A DNA stretch of 64,000 nt from Chelativorans sp. Lineage in GTDB: Bacteria > Pseudomonadota > Alphaproteobacteria > Rhizobiales > Rhizobiaceae. This document shows positions 8,982-20,227 of the stretch, piece by piece. Position 1 is the first letter of the stretch. Each line of letters opens with the position of its first letter. The stretch covers positions 1-64,000 of the forward strand of contig NZ_JAPSLH010000008.1 of assembly GCF_031180965.1 (NCBI RefSeq), written 5' to 3'. Position numbers and translations under genes: made by a program. A model generated the notes under the pieces. That model had not been told where the DNA came from. It did no database searches and worked only from the letters and a program-made list of their open reading frames with translations.

Positions 8982-10112
8982 ATGCGTCTCGTTTCCTTCT
9001 CCGCCCAGGGCTACCGTTCGCTCCGCTCCGCGTTTCTCGATGTCGGGCAGATCGGGCTTTTCGTCGGGGAAAACGGGGTCGGCAAGTCCAATCTCTACCG
9101 CGTCCTGCAACTCCTGAAGGCGGCCGCCGACGGATCGCTCGCGATCGAAATCGCGCGGGAAGGGGGGATGCAGGCAGCTCTCTGGGCCGGCAGCAGACGT
9201 AGCGGCAGCCCGGTGCGCATCATCTTCGAGGCGCTGCTCGAGGACGAGGATACGGCGATGCGCGCAAGCTACCGCGTGGAAGCCGGTCTGCCGCCTCCCG
9301 CATCCGCCGGCTTTTCCTTCGAGCCGCATGTCAAGGAGGAGATAGTGGCGATCGAGACCGGCCGCAGGAGCATCGACATGATGCAGCGGAAGGGTCCTGC
9401 GGTATTCGCCCGCGAGGGCGATGGGCGGAGGATGGAGCACCCGGTCCGTATGCTGAATTCCGAAACGGCGCTCGCAGCGCTTGGCGCCTCCGGGCGCTAT
9501 CCGGAAGTCGGCAGCATCCGCGCCGCATTGCTCTCCTGGCGCTTCTATCACGGATTCCGCGCCGACAGGGACTCGCCCGTCCGCAAGCCCGCGCTGGCCG
9601 TCACGTCGCCGCTGCTCGACGAGGACGGCAGCAATCTCGCCGCCGTCTTCGCCACGTTGAAGCACATCCGAGGCGATACGCGCGAGCTCGACCGTTGCGT
9701 TGCGGCCGCTCTCGGCGGCGCGCGCCTGGAGACACCAGCCCCTGGAGAGGCGGCGAGCTTTGCTCTCGTGCTGCCGGAGTTGCCGCAGCGCCCGATGCGG
9801 CCGGAGGAATTGTCCGACGGGCAGATCCGCTTCCTGGCGCTCGCGGGCGCGCTGCTCTCGTATCACCTCCCTCGGCTCGTGGCGCTGAATGAGCCGGAGA
9901 CGAGCCTTCATCCCTCCATGCTGCCGGCGCTAGCCGACATGATCGCCGATGCCGCCGAAAGGACGCAGGTCTGGGTCGTCACTCACTCCCGCGAGCTGGC
10001 GGACCTCATCTGCGACCGCACCGGCGCCCGCGCCATCACGATTGCCAAGAAGGATGGGGCGACCCTCGTTGGGGCACCGGGTTCCGACGAGGAAGAGGAC
10101 CACGACGCCTAG
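8982..10112 (+). CDS. AAA-family ATPase (RecF/SMC-like, AAA_21)
   Basis: A 376-residue ABC-type ATPase of the RecF/SMC class, seen in stand-alone form. The Walker A motif is GENGVGKSN (about residues 29-37). A signature-like stretch, EELSDGQIRFLALAGAL, precedes Walker B, written LVALNEPETSLHPSML, and the switch histidine sits in VVTHSREL. The middle is a short coiled-coil-free insert. I see no C-terminal TOPRIM nuclease domain, so it is not a full OLD nuclease. No partner nuclease is encoded next to it. The role is unknown; DNA repair, defence or signalling are possible. Confidence 0.82.
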   Translation: MRLVSFSAQGYRSLRSAFLDVGQIGLFVGENGVGKSNLYRVLQLLKAAADGSLAIEIAREGGMQAALWAGSRRSGSPVRIIFEALLEDEDTAMRASYRVEAGLPPPASAGFSFEPHVKEEIVAIETGRRSIDMMQRKGPAVFAREGDGRRMEHPVRMLNSETALAALGASGRYPEVGSIRAALLSWRFYHGFRADRDSPVRKPALAVTSPLLDEDGSNLAAVFATLKHIRGDTRELDRCVAAALGGARLETPAPGEAASFALVLPELPQRPMRPEELSDGQIRFLALAGALLSYHLPRLVALNEPETSLHPSMLPALADMIADAAERTQVWVVTHSRELADLICDRTGARAITIAKKDGATLVGAPGSDEEEDHDA

Positions 10113-10766
10113 TCAGCCGATCTTCTGCCCCGTCTTCGCCCAATCGGCGAGGAAGGATTCGAGACCCTTGTCCGTGAGCGGATGCTTTACGAGCGCCTTA
10201 AGAACCGAGGGCGGGACCGTGGCCACGTCGGCGCCGATCATGGCCGCCTGCTTGACGTGGTTGATGGTGCGGATTGAGGCGGCGAGGACCTCCGTCTCGA
10301 AATCGTAATTGTCGTAGATGGTGCGGATCTCGGCGATCAGCTCCATCCCGTCGATGCCCATGTCGTCCAGCCGCCCGATGAAGGGGGAGATGAAGGTGGC
10401 ACCGGCCTTCGCCGCCAGCAATGCCTGGTTGGCGGAAAAGCACAGGGTCACGTTGACCATCCGGCCGCTCCCGGTGAGCGCCTTGCAGGCCTTGAGGCCA
10501 TCCATCGTCAGCGGCACTTTTATGGCGATATTGTCGGCGATCTTCGAGAGGATGTCGGCTTCCCGCATCATCTCCTTGAACTCGATCGCGGTGACTTCCG
10601 CCGAAACCGGGCCATCGACGATCTCGCAAATTTCCTTGGTGACTTCGAGGATCGGCCGGCCCGCTTTCGCGATGAGCGACGGGTTGGTCGTCACCCCGTC
10701 CAGAAGCCCCGTCTCGCTCAGCTCGCGGATCTCGTTCACATCGGCGGTATCGACGAAAAACTTCAT
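10113..10766 (-). CDS. fsa: Fructose-6-phosphate aldolase / transaldolase-like protein
   Basis: A 217-residue class I aldolase of the short transaldolase subfamily (TalC/MipB/FSA). The Schiff-base lysine is Lys83 in NIAIKVPLT; other conserved parts are [48 protein letters not shown] and AASIRT. It interconverts fructose-6-phosphate with dihydroxyacetone and glyceraldehyde-3-phosphate, or acts as a transaldolase in the pentose phosphate pathway; sequence alone does not settle which. GGAGAG lies 4-6 bases before the ATG. Its stop adjoins the convergent AAA ATPase gene, and it is divergent from priA. Confidence 0.93.
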   Translation of the reverse strand: MKFFVDTADVNEIRELSETGLLDGVTTNPSLIAKAGRPILEVTKEICEIVDGPVSAEVTAIEFKEMMREADILSKIADNIAIKVPLTMDGLKACKALTGSGRMVNVTLCFSANQALLAAKAGATFISPFIGRLDDMGIDGMELIAEIRTIYDNYDFETEVLAASIRTINHVKQAAMIGADVATVPPSVLKALVKHPLTDKGLESFLADWAKTGQKIG

Positions 10767-10850
10767 GGCTCTCTCCTTGTCCTTTCGGCGTTCCCAGCGC
10801 TCCCATGCTCGGCCTTGCTCTAATCCAAGAAACCGGCAAGGTCACGCGTG

Positions 10851-13043
10851 ATGAACAGAGAATCGACCTCAAGGCGCGTGATTCCCGTCATGGTTCCCAT
10901 GCCGGTGGAACGGCCCTATTCCTATGCGGTGCCCGAGGGCGTGCGCGTGGAGCCGGGGGCGATCCTGCGCGTACCTCTCGGGCCCCGGGAGGTGGCCGGC
11001 GTCGCCTGGGACGGTGACGGCGAGCCGGTGGAGCCGGCGAAGCTCAGGGAAATCTCGCAGGTCTTCGAATGCCCGCCGCTGCCGGCGGAAATGCGCCGCT
11101 TCATCGAATGGGTGGCGGCATATACGCTCTCTCCCCCCGGCATCGTGGCGCGCATGGCGCTGCGGGCGCCTGCAGCCTTCGATCCCGAGCCGCCGGTGGA
11201 GGGATTGCGGCTCACGGCGAACCGTCCGGACCGCGTGACGGCAGCGCGCGAGCGCGTGCTGCGCTATGCTGCCGATGGCCAAGCCTGGACCCGGTCCGGC
11301 CTAGCTCACGCGGCGGGCGTATCCTCGACCGTCATCGACGGGCTGGTGGCGCAGGGCGTGTTTGAGCGGGTGGACATTCCTCCGCCGCCGATCGTGGCGG
11401 CTCCCGATACGAGCTTCGGCCGCCCGGAACTGACGCCGGACCAGCAGCTCGCCGCCGAGCGGCTGCGCGAGAAGGCGGGCGCGGAGACCTTCAGCGTGAC
11501 GCTGATCGACGGCGTCACCGGCTCCGGCAAGACGGAGGTTTATTTCGAGGCCGTCGCCGCCGCTCTCGACATGGGTAAGCAGGTGCTGATCCTGTTGCCC
11601 GAGATCGCACTCACCCAGGCATTTCTCGAACGCTTTCACGACCGCTTCGGCGCCAAGCCTGCCGAATGGCACTCGGACCTCGCGCCCCGGAAGCGCGAGC
11701 GCGTCTGGCGGCAGGTGGCGGAGGGTCAGGTGCGCGTCGTCGCCGGCGCGCGCTCTGCGCTCTTCCTGCCCTTTTGCGAGCTCGGCCTCGTGGTCGTCGA
11801 CGAGGAGCATGACCCGGCCTACAAGCAGGAGGACCGCGTCTTCTACAATGCGCGCGACATGAGCGTGGTGCGCGGCCGTCTGGGCAATTTCCCGGTCGTG
11901 CTTGCCTCGGCGACGCCCTCGCTCGAGAGCCGCGTGAATGCCGACCAGGGCCGCTACGAGCGCATCTTGCTTCCAGCCCGCTTCGCCGACGCGGCGCTCC
12001 CCGAACTCAGTGCTATCGACATGCGCAGGTCCCCTCCCGCCCGGGGCGGCTTTCTTTCGCCCGTGCTGATCGAAGCAATCGGTCGAACGATCGGGCGCAA
12101 AGAGCAGGCGCTGCTCTTCCTCAACCGGCGCGGCTATGCACCGCTCACCCTTTGCCGGGTGTGCGGCCATCGCTTCCAATGCCCGAACTGCTCCAGCTGG
12201 CTGGTGGAGCACCGCTTCCGCCGGCAGCTCGTCTGCCACCATTGCGGTCACAGCGAAGGACGGCCGGAGGCGTGTCCGGAATGCGGAGCGCTCGATCATC
12301 TCGTGCCCTGTGGCCCCGGGGTTGAGCGCATCGCGGAGGAGCTCACCCGGCATTTTCCGGACGCGCGTACGATCGTGCTGTCGTCCGATCTCCTTGGCGG
12401 GGTGAAGCGGCTGAGGCTCGAGCTTGAAGCGATTGCCAATGGCGAAGCCGATATCGTGGTGGGCACGCAGCTCGTGGCCAAGGGCCACAACTTCCCCTCC
12501 ATGACGCTGGTCGGTGTCGTGGACGCCGATCTGGGCCTCGCCAATGGCGATCCGCGCGCCGCCGAGCGCACCTTCCAGCTCCTTTCCCAGGTCACCGGCC
12601 GGGCCGGGCGGTCGGGCAAGAAAAGCACGGGGCTATTGCAAACCTATCAGCCGGAGCACCTGGTGATGCGCGCGCTCATCTCGGGCGATGCCGAGACCTT
12701 TTACGAGCGCGAGATAGAGGAACGCCTGCGCGCCGCGCTGCCGCCCTTCGGCCGGCTCGCCGCGCTCATCGTCAGCGCCGCAACCCGCCAGGAAGCCGAG
12801 GCGCATGCGCGGGCGCTACGTCGCGCCGCCCCCGCCGCGCCCGCCGCGGGAAACATTGAGATTCTCGGCCCCGCCGAGGCGCCGCTCGCGATGGTGGCGG
12901 GAAGGCACCGGTTCCGCCTGCTCGTGCAAGGCTCGCGCCGAGCCGATCTGCAGGCGTATATCCGCCGCCTGTTGGAAGCTGCCGAAAGGCCGCGCGGCTC
13001 GGTGCGCGTGCAGGTCGACATCGACCCGCAGAGCTTTTTGTGA
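10851..13043 (+). CDS. priA: Primosomal replication restart helicase PriA
   Basis: A 730-residue superfamily 2 helicase that reloads the replisome at stalled forks. Walker A is DGVTGSGKTEVY, Walker B VVVDEEHDPAYKQ, and motif III ASATPSLES. A zinc-binding region with paired cysteines (CRVCG, CPNC, CHHCG, CPECG) interrupts the helicase core, as in all PriA proteins. QLVAKGHNFPSM and QVTGRAGRS are motifs V and VI. The ATG at 10851 is preceded by an in-frame GTG at 10848. priA next to an fsa-type gene and upstream of the atp operon is a familiar rhizobial arrangement. Confidence 0.97.
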   Translation: MNRESTSRRVIPVMVPMPVERPYSYAVPEGVRVEPGAILRVPLGPREVAGVAWDGDGEPVEPAKLREISQVFECPPLPAEMRRFIEWVAAYTLSPPGIVARMALRAPAAFDPEPPVEGLRLTANRPDRVTAARERVLRYAADGQAWTRSGLAHAAGVSSTVIDGLVAQGVFERVDIPPPPIVAAPDTSFGRPELTPDQQLAAERLREKAGAETFSVTLIDGVTGSGKTEVYFEAVAAALDMGKQVLILLPEIALTQAFLERFHDRFGAKPAEWHSDLAPRKRERVWRQVAEGQVRVVAGARSALFLPFCELGLVVVDEEHDPAYKQEDRVFYNARDMSVVRGRLGNFPVVLASATPSLESRVNADQGRYERILLPARFADAALPELSAIDMRRSPPARGGFLSPVLIEAIGRTIGRKEQALLFLNRRGYAPLTLCRVCGHRFQCPNCSSWLVEHRFRRQLVCHHCGHSEGRPEACPECGALDHLVPCGPGVERIAEELTRHFPDARTIVLSSDLLGGVKRLRLELEAIANGEADIVVGTQLVAKGHNFPSMTLVGVVDADLGLANGDPRAAERTFQLLSQVTGRAGRSGKKSTGLLQTYQPEHLVMRALISGDAETFYEREIEERLRAALPPFGRLAALIVSAATRQEAEAHARALRRAAPAAPAAGNIEILGPAEAPLAMVAGRHRFRLLVQGSRRADLQAYIRRLLEAAERPRGSVRVQVDIDPQSFL

Positions 13044-13143
13044 AGAAAGCTTTGCGGGCGCAGCCGTCACTATGGAACTGAGCTCCACTCCCGAATCGGC
13101 TATAGGAGCGGTCTGTGCCGCGCCGGAGCAGGAGGGGTGCAAC

Positions 13144-13503
13144 ATGGAAATCGCGTTTCCCTGGCCTTATAGTCCGGGCGAATGGTTGGCCTGGATCGGC
13201 GCCGCGCTCACGGCGCTCTTCGGGCTCGTCAACCTCCTCGCGCCCCGGCTGGGCGGGATCGAAGGCGCCGGCTCCCGCGCGCTGTCCGGCGGCTTCCATG
13301 TCGGAATAGGCCTCTCGGCCATTCTGTTCGCTCAGCCCCTGATCTATCTGGCCTTGGGGATCGCCTGGGCACTCGCGGCGGTGGGGCAGATGCTTTCAGT
13401 CCTGTTCGACCGGGGCGGGACGGTCACCAAGTTGCTCGGCTTTGCGGCCGCGCTCCTGATGGCCGCGCTGCCGCTCTCCTTTGCTTTCGGCTTTGTTCCC
13501 TGA
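13144..13503 (+). CDS. Small inner-membrane protein of unknown function
   Basis: A 119-residue hydrophobic protein with about four transmembrane helices (roughly 14-33, 47-66, 68-85 and 96-116) and a PWPYSPGEW start. I do not recognise a named family. It has a strong ribosome binding site, AGGAGGGG, about 6-10 bases before the ATG, which supports translation. It lies 100 bases after priA and about 250 bases before the F1 ATPase operon on the same strand. Nothing in the sequence points to a substrate or partner. Confidence 0.7.
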   Translation: MEIAFPWPYSPGEWLAWIGAALTALFGLVNLLAPRLGGIEGAGSRALSGGFHVGIGLSAILFAQPLIYLALGIAWALAAVGQMLSVLFDRGGTVTKLLGFAAALLMAALPLSFAFGFVP

Positions 13504-13557
13504 CGCGTGGAGCGACTGGAATCCTCTGAGACCACATTCTGCGGGCATGCGACAAAA

Positions 13558-13580
13558 GGGGCGCAAAAGCTTGGCGCCCC
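13558..13580. terminator. Possible terminator hairpin upstream of atpH
   Basis: A perfect 7-bp stem (13558-13564 with 13574-13580, GGGGCGC and GCGCCCC) encloses a 9-base loop. It sits between the small membrane protein gene and the atp operon. No T-tract follows on either strand, so it may be a weak terminator or an mRNA-stabilising hairpin. Confidence 0.35.
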
Positions 13581-13752
13581 GCGTGTTGCGAGTCCGGAAA
13601 GCCTGTGGTAGACGGCAATCGGCTTTCTGCCCGGGGGGACGGCGCCGCATGTCCGCCCGGATCGAAAATTCAACAAGGTCTGAGATTTAACCCGAGTCAT
13701 CGGCCCTTCGCCAAATCTCGCGACCCAAGCGCATGAGAAGAGACCTGATCCC

Positions 13753-14313
13753 GTGGCACAATCTGGCTCGATGATCTCCGGTGTGGCAGGACGTTATGCG
13801 GGCTCGTTGTTCGAACTCGCTCGGGAACAGGGCGCGGTTTCGGCGGTTGAGGAAGACCTTGGCCGGTTCGAGGAACTGCTTCGGGAAAGCGGGGATCTGC
13901 AGCGCCTGATCAGAAGTCCGGTTTTTTCCGCCGACGAGCAGCTGAAAGCCATTTCGGCCGTGCTCGAGCGTGCAGAAATCGGCGGCCTGGTCGGAAACTT
14001 CCTGCGCGTGGTCGCCAATAACCGGCGGCTGTTCGCGGTGCCGCAGATGATCCGCGCCTACCGCCAGATCGCCGCCGAAGCGCGCGGCGAGACGGCGGCG
14101 GAAGTCACTTCGGCGCACGCGCTTTCGCCGGAACAGGAGCGCGAGCTGAAGGCCACGCTGAAAGAGGTCATGGGCAAGGATGTCGCAATCCGGGTCGTCG
14201 TCGATCCCTCTCTCCTCGGCGGCATGATCGTCAAGGTCGGCTCGCGCCAGATCGACACGTCGCTCAAGACTAAACTCAATTCGCTCAAGCTTGCACTGAA
14301 AGAGGTCGGCTGA
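13753..14313 (+). CDS. atpH: F1 ATP synthase delta subunit
   Basis: The 186-residue stator subunit joins F1 to the b subunits of F0. Typical features are [16 protein letters not shown] at the N-terminus, the [11 protein letters not shown] block near residue 80 and the C-terminal [23 protein letters not shown]. It starts with GTG, preceded by a GAAGAGA stretch, and its stop shares bases with the atpA start, so the two are translationally coupled. This is the first gene of the five-gene F1 operon; the F0 genes lie elsewhere, as usual in alphaproteobacteria. Confidence 0.96.
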   Translation: MAQSGSMISGVAGRYAGSLFELAREQGAVSAVEEDLGRFEELLRESGDLQRLIRSPVFSADEQLKAISAVLERAEIGGLVGNFLRVVANNRRLFAVPQMIRAYRQIAAEARGETAAEVTSAHALSPEQERELKATLKEVMGKDVAIRVVVDPSLLGGMIVKVGSRQIDTSLKTKLNSLKLALKEVG

Positions 14314-15842
14314 TGGATATCCGGGCAGCGGAAATTTCCGCAATTCTCAAGGAGCAGATCAAGAATTTCGGCAGGGAAGCCGAAGTCTCCGAGGTCGGCC
14401 AGGTTCTTTCGGTCGGCGACGGCATCGCTCGCGTCTACGGTCTGGACAATGTCCAGGCCGGTGAGATGGTCGAGTTTCCCGGCGGCATCCGCGGCATGGC
14501 GCTGAATCTCGAGGTCGACAATGTCGGCATCGTGATCTTCGGCAACGACCGCGACATCAAGGAAGGCGACACGGTCAAGCGCACCGGCGCCATCGTGGAC
14601 GTGCCGGTCGGTCCGGGCCTGCTCGGACGCGTGGTGGACGCGCTCGGCAATCCGATTGACGGCAAGGGCCCGATTGCTGCTGCCGAGCGCCGCCGCGTCG
14701 ACGTCAAGGCGCCCGGCATCATCCCGCGCAAATCCGTGCACGAGCCGATGTCCACGGGCCTCAAGGCCATCGATGCACTGATCCCGATCGGCCGCGGCCA
14801 GCGCGAGCTCATCATCGGCGACCGCCAGACCGGCAAGACCGCCATCATCCTCGACACCTTCCTCAACCAGAAGCCGCTCAATGCGGGCGACGACGAGAGC
14901 CAGAAGCTCTATTGCGTCTATGTGGCCGTGGGCCAGAAGCGGTCCACCGTAGCGCAGTTCGTGAAGGCGCTGGAGGAGCGCGGCGCACTCGAATACTCCA
15001 TCATCGTTGCCGCCACCGCCTCGGACCCCGCGCCGATGCAGTTCCTGGCGCCCTTCGCCGGCTGCGCGATGGGCGAGTATTTCCGCGACAACGGCAAGCA
15101 CGCCGTGATCGCGTATGACGACCTGTCGAAGCAGGCCGTCGCCTACCGCCAGATGTCGCTGCTGCTGCGCCGCCCGCCCGGCCGCGAGGCCTATCCTGGC
15201 GACGTGTTCTATCTCCACTCGCGCCTCTTGGAGCGCGCGGCGAAGATGAACGATGAGAATGGCGCCGGCTCGCTCACCGCACTCCCCGTCATCGAGACGC
15301 AGGCCAACGACGTGTCGGCCTACATCCCGACCAACGTGATCTCGATCACCGATGGGCAGATCTTCCTGGAGACGAACCTGTTCTTCCAGGGCATCCGCCC
15401 GGCGGTGAATGTGGGCCTGTCCGTGTCGCGAGTGGGTTCGGCCGCGCAGATCAAGGCGATGAAGCAGGTCGCGGGCTCCATTAAGGGCGAGCTGGCGCAA
15501 TATCGCGAGATGGCCGCCTTCGCCCAGTTCGGCTCGGACCTCGACGCTGCCACGCAGCGCTTGCTCAACCGCGGCGCGCGCCTGACGGAGCTCCTGAAGC
15601 AGCCTCAGTTCTCGCCGCTCAAGACGGAAGAGCAGGTGGTCGTGATCTTCGCCGGCGTGAACGGCTATCTTGACCGGCTGGCCCTCAGGGATGTGAGCCG
15701 GTTCGAGCAGGCGCTGCTCACGCATATGCGCACGGACGGCAAAGAGATCCTCGACACCATCCGCAGGGAAAGGGCACTGTCGGACGATCTTCGCGCCAGG
15801 CTCAAGGCCGAGATCGACAGCTTCGCCAAGAACTTTTCCTGA
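14313..15842 (+). CDS. atpA: F1 ATP synthase alpha subunit
   Basis: The 509-residue nucleotide-binding, non-catalytic subunit of the F1 hexamer. The P-loop is GDRQTGKTA (near residue 169). The signature [14 protein letters not shown] near residue 365 and the N-terminal [13 protein letters not shown] segment are both present. The length is standard. The ATG overlaps the TGA of atpH and atpG follows after 13 bases, so expression is operonic. Confidence 0.98.
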   Translation: MDIRAAEISAILKEQIKNFGREAEVSEVGQVLSVGDGIARVYGLDNVQAGEMVEFPGGIRGMALNLEVDNVGIVIFGNDRDIKEGDTVKRTGAIVDVPVGPGLLGRVVDALGNPIDGKGPIAAAERRRVDVKAPGIIPRKSVHEPMSTGLKAIDALIPIGRGQRELIIGDRQTGKTAIILDTFLNQKPLNAGDDESQKLYCVYVAVGQKRSTVAQFVKALEERGALEYSIIVAATASDPAPMQFLAPFAGCAMGEYFRDNGKHAVIAYDDLSKQAVAYRQMSLLLRRPPGREAYPGDVFYLHSRLLERAAKMNDENGAGSLTALPVIETQANDVSAYIPTNVISITDGQIFLETNLFFQGIRPAVNVGLSVSRVGSAAQIKAMKQVAGSIKGELAQYREMAAFAQFGSDLDAATQRLLNRGARLTELLKQPQFSPLKTEEQVVVIFAGVNGYLDRLALRDVSRFEQALLTHMRTDGKEILDTIRRERALSDDLRARLKAEIDSFAKNFS

Positions 15843-15855
15843 GGCTTAGGCGCCC

Positions 15856-18311
<2,456 letters not shown>

Positions 18312-18400
18312 AGCGAACAGCGAATAGGGAGTAGCGAATAGAGGATGAGCGGAACGGCGGAGCGACTACTTTTTCGCTGTTCGCCATCCGCTATTCGCTG
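18312..18400. repeat. Inverted 'agcgaata'-type repeat between atpD and atpC
   Basis: The left arm (18312-18341) contains AGCGAACAGCGAATAGGG followed by AGTAGCGAATAG. The right arm (18366-18400) read on the minus strand starts CAGCGAATAGCGGATGG and continues with GCGAACAGCGAA. Both arms are built from imperfect 7-8-base units related to AGCGAATA, arranged head to head and able to fold back. It fills almost the entire atpD-atpC gap and ends 7 bases before the atpC start. I take it for a dispersed intergenic repeat of the short palindromic type, not for a gene or a terminator. Confidence 0.75.
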
Positions 18401-18407
18401 ACAATCC

Positions 18408-18815
18408 ATGGCAAAAACCTTCACGTTCGAACTTGTCTCCCCTGAGCGGCTTCTCGTCTCGGAAGAGGTCGAGCAGGTCGTCATCCCCGGCACGGAAGGC
18501 GAGATGACCGTCATGGCCGACCACGCTCCGGTGATGACGAGCGTCAAACCCGGCGTCATTACGGTGGTGCGGGCCGGCGGCGCCAGCGAGCGGTTTGTCG
18601 TCTTCGGCGGCTTTGCCGACATCACTCCCGAGGGCTGCAGGCTGCTTGCCGAATCGGCAACACGGGTTGCCGACCTTAGCCGGGAGGAACTCACGCGCCG
18701 CATCGAGCACGCGCGCAGGGAACTTGAGGGCATCCGGGACGAGGCGGCGCGCACCAAGGCCGAGGAGTTTCTCGGCCAGCTCACCACGCTGGAAGGCGCC
18801 ATCCTGCCGGCCTGA
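18408..18815 (+). CDS. atpC: F1 ATP synthase epsilon subunit
   Basis: The 135-residue epsilon subunit connects the rotor to the c-ring and can inhibit ATP hydrolysis. The N-terminal beta-sandwich is recognisable (FELVSPERLLVSEEVEQVVIPG, then GEMTVMADHAPVMTSVKPG), and the C-terminal helical pair follows (from about LSREELTRRIEHA). The ATG has no clear purine-rich ribosome binding site, because the repeat at 18312-18400 occupies that position. It ends the operon and is followed by a strong terminator. Confidence 0.96.
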   Translation: MAKTFTFELVSPERLLVSEEVEQVVIPGTEGEMTVMADHAPVMTSVKPGVITVVRAGGASERFVVFGGFADITPEGCRLLAESATRVADLSREELTRRIEHARRELEGIRDEAARTKAEEFLGQLTTLEGAILPA

Positions 18816-18838
18816 CATCCGGCGGGACGGATGAAAAG

Positions 18839-18862
18839 AGCCGGCGGCGACGCCGGCTTTTT
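18839..18862 (+). terminator. Rho-independent terminator of the atp operon
   Basis: An 8-bp perfect GC-rich stem (AGCCGGCG at 18839-18846 with CGCCGGCT at 18851-18858), a four-base GCGA loop and a following T-run. It lies 24 bases after the atpC stop, the expected end of the operon transcript. Confidence 0.92.
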
Positions 18863-19012
18863 GTGTGCGAATGCGCGTCGATTTCCGCTGCAGCCAACCC
18901 TCAGAAATGCCGGTGACCGTTTGCCCGCCGCGCGTCAGATGGAGGCTGCCTTTCTGGCCGCCATCATCAAGTTGCCGGGCCATGTCGATGCCGGCAGCCT
19001 CTGGCGCATGGT

Positions 19013-19318
19013 TCAAGCCCTTCGCACGAGCTCGTGGAACTGCTCGCGCCGCCCGGGCACATCCTCGCTGACCACCAGTGCGAGCTGCCGTTCATCGAAG
19101 ATGCGGAACCATTCATCCCAGTCGATGATCTGAATGCCGCCCACCGGATCCGCCCCTGTGTCTGTGTCCTGATAAGCCTGCTGACCGAAAGCCAAGCAGA
19201 GCACCGGTTCGGTGTGCGCCATACCAAGCACCGGGTCGCTGATTGCCGGCTGCCCCGTGCGGGCGGCGGCCCAGTCGCGGATTTCGTCGTGATCGGTCAG
19301 CATCTTTGTATCGGCCAT
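19013..19318 (-). CDS. Small conserved acidic protein of unknown function
   Basis: A 101-residue soluble protein beginning MADTKMLTDHDEIRDWAAARTG, with a central IQIIDWDEWFRIFDERQLALVV segment. No signal peptide or membrane segment. I recall similar small hypothetical proteins in rhizobia but know no function. The ATG at 19318 has a good AAGGAG site 8 bases upstream; a longer frame to 19360 lacks this. It follows the ClpP-like protease gene by 75 bases on the same strand and may be the last member of that cluster. Confidence 0.75.
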   Translation of the reverse strand: MADTKMLTDHDEIRDWAAARTGQPAISDPVLGMAHTEPVLCLAFGQQAYQDTDTGADPVGGIQIIDWDEWFRIFDERQLALVVSEDVPGRREQFHELVRRA

Positions 19319-19393
19319 AGGGGAAGCTCCTTGAAACGCCTTCCCCAACGCGTGGCGCAAGACCCGGTTCCGGGCCGCGCTTCCGGTCGTGCG

Positions 19394-20227
19394 CTACTGG
19401 CTGGCGACGTTCTCTGCCGCGGTCACGAGCTTGTAGCGTTTCATTTCCTCGGCCGTGAGATAATAGAGCGCGCGCGGAGGCGTATCGAGCGCGTGCAGCC
19501 ACATGGCCGGGTCGACGCCCATCTCCTCGAGATGGCGGGAGATGCGTGCCGTCGTCATCTGCGCGTCCGCCATGGCTTGCGCCGGCTGCGTCAGCGCATC
19601 GGCGGCGGTGTAGAACTGGTGCAGGCCGACGGCCGCCTGCTCGCCGACCAGGCGCACGGCGCCGCCGGCCATCATCAACGGGCAGGAGGACGCGCAGATC
19701 GCGCCATCCTCCACCATAGTGGCGATCCCGCGCTCCCTGAGCATGCGCGCCATGAGAATGGCGTCGTCCAGCGCGCCGCCGGGCGAGTTCAGGCTGACGC
19801 GCTTCACATATTCGCCGCGCGCTTCAAGCTCCGCCTTGAGCCGGCCTGCTGAACCGAGACCGATGCTGCCGGTCGCTCGCAACAAGCCGCCGGGCTCGAG
19901 CGTGAAGGAGATCGGCTGTCGCAGCATCGCCTCGTCGGACGTGACGAATCGGCGCGGATCGTTGGACTGCCTCCGATCGCCGCCGGCTTCCACCGCAGGC
20001 GGCAGGATACGCAGCGTGTGCTGCAGCGTCTCGGGTTGGAGGGCAGGCAAGAACCCACCATTGGCTTCCGACAGCTGGCGGAGGTCAAATGCCACCAGAC
20101 CGGCCGCGCCGATCAGAACTCCGATGAAGGCAGCGCGCATCAGCGCGCCGTCATCAAACCGCGCGAGATAGCGGGTCCAGCTTCCTTTTGGGGACCGGGA
20201 TGGAGTGGGGCCGCTGGTTTCGTTCAT
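19394..20227 (-). CDS. Membrane-anchored ClpP/SppA-like serine protease
   Basis: A 277-residue protein with one N-terminal transmembrane anchor (about 31-47) and a periplasmic crotonase/ClpP-fold domain, similar to predicted periplasmic proteins of the COG3904 type. SLNSPGGALDDAILMARML (145-163) is the oxyanion-loop region. CASSC (178-182) supplies the likely nucleophile, Ser180, and GLHQF carries the candidate catalytic His203. The third residue is less certain. Its start overlaps the stop of the upstream membrane-protein gene by four bases (ATGA), implying coupled translation. The substrate is unknown. Confidence 0.8.
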   Translation of the reverse strand: MNETSGPTPSRSPKGSWTRYLARFDDGALMRAAFIGVLIGAAGLVAFDLRQLSEANGGFLPALQPETLQHTLRILPPAVEAGGDRRQSNDPRRFVTSDEAMLRQPISFTLEPGGLLRATGSIGLGSAGRLKAELEARGEYVKRVSLNSPGGALDDAILMARMLRERGIATMVEDGAICASSCPLMMAGGAVRLVGEQAAVGLHQFYTAADALTQPAQAMADAQMTTARISRHLEEMGVDPAMWLHALDTPPRALYYLTAEEMKRYKLVTAAENVASQ

